Source: Xiphias gladius (Eukaryota > Chordata > Actinopteri > Istiophoriformes > Xiphiidae). From it: DNA of 64,000 nucleotides. Location: contig NC_053402.1 in the NCBI RefSeq assembly GCF_016859285.1, positions 1,612,503-1,676,502 on the forward strand. The letters are read 5' to 3'. A program made the position numbers and the translations under genes. Under the pieces are notes generated by a model that saw nothing but the letters and a program-made list of their open reading frames with translations, did not search any database and had not been told where the DNA came from. Of the stretch, positions 61,439 through 64,000 are shown in pieces (position 1 is the first letter of the stretch; each line of letters opens with the position of its first letter).

Positions 61439-63985
61439 CCCTTTGAAGGTGTGTAAGAAAAAAAAAGGTCCTCACTTTCCCCAAAATGTCTTCACTTCCA
61501 AGGTCTAAAACTCAGAAAGGCAAGTTTGGTTTCAGTTAATACATTTTTCAAAGTGCTGATATCATCTAACACAGGCTGTAACAGACGAATGTATGCCAAG
61601 CACTGCAAGTCCTCCATCAGTTTGGTAGCCTGTAATGATCCTTGTTCCAGCTTGGGTTTACTATAGCAGCAACTGCATGGAACTGCAGACTTGATGCTTT
61701 CATTACAATACCACAAAAGATGCCTTTATGGTCCCCTAACATACTGTAGATGAAACTTTGGCAGGAGAAGTACTCCTCTTTTTCACACAGCTCAGCAAAC
61801 CATTCAGCTACCTTTTTTAGGGTTTGAGAAAAAAAAAAAAATGTTACTTGCCACAACTGTCTACCACCATAGGAAAGGACGGAATCTGTTGCGTGGCCCT
61901 GTCAAAGTAAAAGTTATGAGGAATGTTGCTATAACTAGCTCTTGAAAATCCTTTGCTGTGTTCTGTGGAATAAGTTACTCGATTTCATTTTACAGATACT
62001 GTAAATGCGAACACAAGGGGTAGAAGCAGCAACATTTCCCAAGACTTTTAGAGGCGAAGCCAAGCACTGAATGGCTCTACATGCTATGGCAGCAGTGTAC
62101 AGTTTGGACAGTTTAAATCTTTAAAACGTGAATTGTGTGGAAATGGGAATAATCAGTAAGTTATTGATTTGTTTTCTTTTTGACCTAGAGTCAGAACCAA
62201 AGCCAGCACCAACACCTTTCCGGGTTTGGATGATGGTGGAAATTTCACTTCATGGTGTATTGTTGATGAGGTTATACCTGTTACAGAGCTGGTCCATCTC
62301 TATGTTTCTGTCTCTCTCCATCTTGCTGTATACCTCTCGGTGCCTCTTGGTCTCCTCTTCCAGACTCTGATCTGCCCTCGCCTCTGCATCTTTCACCTGC
62401 TCCTCCAGCTCATGGACCCTGGGATGCAAACCATGACAAACGGTGTTAAAAAAAAACACAACAAAACAAAATGCAGTAAACACATGCTAAGTTTAACACA
62501 GTGGCAATTAACCTGTCTTCAGTTTGGGTTAGATGGAATTATGTTTTCTAGATGAGGTTATACAGACCTGCAGAGCAAACTGTTAGACTCAATATTCTGT
62601 CTTTGTCCTTACAGAAAAAAGCACATGTGAATTTGTTAAACCTGGAAGATATGTCACGTGTTAATCCTACGTTAATCACACCAAAAATTCACATACTGCC
62701 ACGTGGTTTTCTGACACTTCATGTGTGATACATTTCTACGGCTGCATTGGGTTTTCAGATAATTCACATGTTAAATGTAAGACATCACATGTGAAAACAT
62801 CAAGGTTGCACATAATATCACGTGCAACACTTACTTATATGATAAATCTGAATTTAAATACAGGCATTATGTGGTTTTGGATATTTCACATGTAAAATCT
62901 AATATTTCACATATGAAACCTTGAATTGTCAGTTGTTATTTTTGTAAGAGTAAAATTGACTACTGTTAAGCCAGTATGAAAAAATAGTAAATAAATAAAG
63001 GATTCAGAGTGTGTGTTTTCCTACCTGTGGACTAGTTGTGTGTTTTCCTGTTTGAGTTTAGACTTGAGGTCACCGTTGGCCAGACTGTCGCTTTCCAACT
63101 CTGTCACCTTCTTCTCCAGATAACTGACCTGAGAGAGACAACCAGGCTTTTAACTCATCCTACAAGAAATGCAGGTGGCTGGGGTTAGAAATCAGCACCT
63201 TTGGTTTAATACACTTTGTGTCATAAACATTCCTAATCTCTGAGCCCCTTAGCTGTCTGCTTCTCAGGAAACTATGTCCGCAACGATGTACACAAACTCG
63301 AGGTTCAGTTGGTTTTCAGTCTCTTGTTTTTACTCCACTGGCTTGTACATGTGTATTGTGTAGCATATCAGCATTTTTCCACAGACGCTGAGAAGACAAA
63401 GTCATCAGTTCATGTCAGTTTATGCAGAGCCTTTAAAGAGCTGACAACACAGACAGCCTCAAAGCAAAATGAAAAATCTGAAATTTAACTCCTTTTTCGA
63501 ATGGACAACTACAACATAATGCACAGTGAGAATATACACCGTTGAGCTAAATATGGCTCAAGCAACATCAAAACACTGATATCAGTCTACTCTAATGGTC
63601 TCCTCAGTTTAAAAGAATAATTAGCATATTTTGCTGAGCCCACGGGCTACTGGCTGTAGCTTCATATTCACTCCACAGACATGACGGTGGTGTTGATCTT
63701 CTCATCTAACTCTTAACAAGACAGCAAATAAGGAATCTTCACAAAATGTCAAATCAATTTTTTTTTTTTAAGTAGTATACTAACAGAAACTGCATGATGG
63801 AATCAAGTAAGTGTTGACCAAAATCTAATGCGTAATGTGCAATAAGTGCAGGTGGTTTTTGTGTGGATGATTGTACTTTCTCTGTGATGTCAAGGTCACA
63901 GGAGTCGATGCTGTCTGTGAACAGATCCTCTGTGCTGCTGCCCTGACTGGACCCAAACACACTGTGGTTGGCCTGGAACAGCTGA
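59493..63985 (-). CDS. rab11fip4: Rab11 family-interacting protein 4 (class II FIP), 3' eight exons, 5' part outside window
   Basis: FIP4 is a coiled-coil effector that binds Rab11 (and Arf) on recycling endosomes and acts in membrane delivery, including cytokinesis. Minus-strand exons: 63877-63985, 63025-63128, 62278-62418, 61295-61376, 60910-61047, 60686-60832, 59697-59840 and 59493-59609 (stop TAA 59493-59495); 982 nt, all in phase. The most upstream visible exon has SVFGSSQGSSTEDLFTDSID, typical of FIP4. The following exons form a continuous coiled coil (VHELEEQVKDAEARADQSLE; EKQRMTDKLEDTSLRLKDEM; YLQLFKLEMEHPGKG). The last exon is the Rab11-binding domain with EINLRLRQYMDKIILAILDH and NPSILEIKS at the C-terminus, nearer FIP4 than FIP3. 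The donor after the exon at 63877 (AAA|GTACAA) is weak. The N-terminal EF-hand part lies beyond 64000. Confidence 0.95.
60116..60155. repeat. Perfect 13-bp inverted repeat, 14-nt loop
   Basis: CAGCGTGATTAAT (60116-60128) and ATTAATCACGCTG (60143-60155) are exact reverse complements, in an intron of rab11fip4. Confidence 0.85.
60166..60183. repeat. 18-bp perfect palindrome
   Basis: TGACATCAGCTGATGTCA reads the same on both strands. It lies 10 bp from the preceding hairpin and contains a CAGCTG E-box core flanked by TGACATCA (CRE/AP-1-like half sites). Confidence 0.85.
61392..61438. repeat. rab11fip4: (CA)n microsatellite next to a rab11fip4 acceptor
   Basis: On the gene strand this is a (TG)n tract ending about 15 nt upstream of the acceptor of the exon at 61376, so it occupies the place of the usual polypyrimidine tract. 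Confidence 0.9.
63595..63755. repeat. Teleost repeat in rab11fip4 intron
   Basis: 'GGCTACTGGCTGTAGCTTCA', 'CACAGACATGACGGTGGTGT' and 'CTTCTCATCTAACTCTTAAC' are the family related to 41340-41480 and 49390-49690. Confidence 0.6.
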
Positions 63986-64000
63986 CTGCAGAGAAACCAA

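Overview
The window is nuclear DNA of a ray-finned fish, probably a spiny-rayed (percomorph-type) teleost. The evidence is GT-AG introns in vertebrate-type genes, a gene order of fish character, and several interspersed repeats that I recognise from percomorph genomes (Tc1/mariner elements, hAT fragments, 'LINE-2-like' reverse transcriptase debris). The species is not identified. There are no bacterial features, no CRISPR and no operons. A run of exactly 500 N (56001-56500) marks an assembly gap.

Layout. (1) 1806-5765, + strand: the last six exons of a retinol saturase (RETSAT family) gene; its 5' half lies outside the window. A degenerate LINE fragment precedes the first visible exon. (2) 5766-14270: repeat-rich spacer with two Tc1-type transposon remnants (one 1.9 kb element with very long inverted repeats) and, on the minus strand at 8635-9418, two exons of an unrecognised Lys/Glu-rich coiled-coil protein whose frame breaks before a proline-rich tail. 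(3) 13.6-30.65 kb, + strand: the complete smarce1 (BAF57) gene, ten coding exons encoding 479 aa, including one GC-AG intron and a tandem 12-nt splice donor inside the HMG box. Its introns hold hAT, Tc1 and MITE copies. (4) 30.7-34.5 kb: spacer with an internally deleted Tc1-like element, a possible solo LTR and a GC-rich patch. (5) 34639-42076, + strand: a three-exon secreted von Willebrand C-domain protein of the brorin (VWC2/VWC2L) family, with a CpG-rich first exon and a short upstream ORF. (6) 42.1-46.8 kb: spacer with a 531-bp hAT-type element. (7) 46.85-51.68 kb, minus strand: complete rpl23 (140 aa, five exons), with two identical copies of an H/ACA snoRNA resembling SNORA21 in different introns. 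(8) 53.0-54.2 kb: a degenerate tandem array of about 75 bp period. (9) 54.5-56.0 kb: two possible exons of an unknown gene, the second cut by the gap. (10) 59493 to the right edge, minus strand: the last eight exons of rab11fip4, ending in the Rab11-binding domain; the 5' part lies beyond the window.

The genes do not form a pathway: retinoid metabolism, chromatin remodelling, a secreted BMP modulator, the ribosome and endosome recycling are neighbours by synteny only. Exon boundaries were placed by hand from splice consensus, reading-frame phase and remembered family sequences. All five recognised genes keep phase across every junction I checked.
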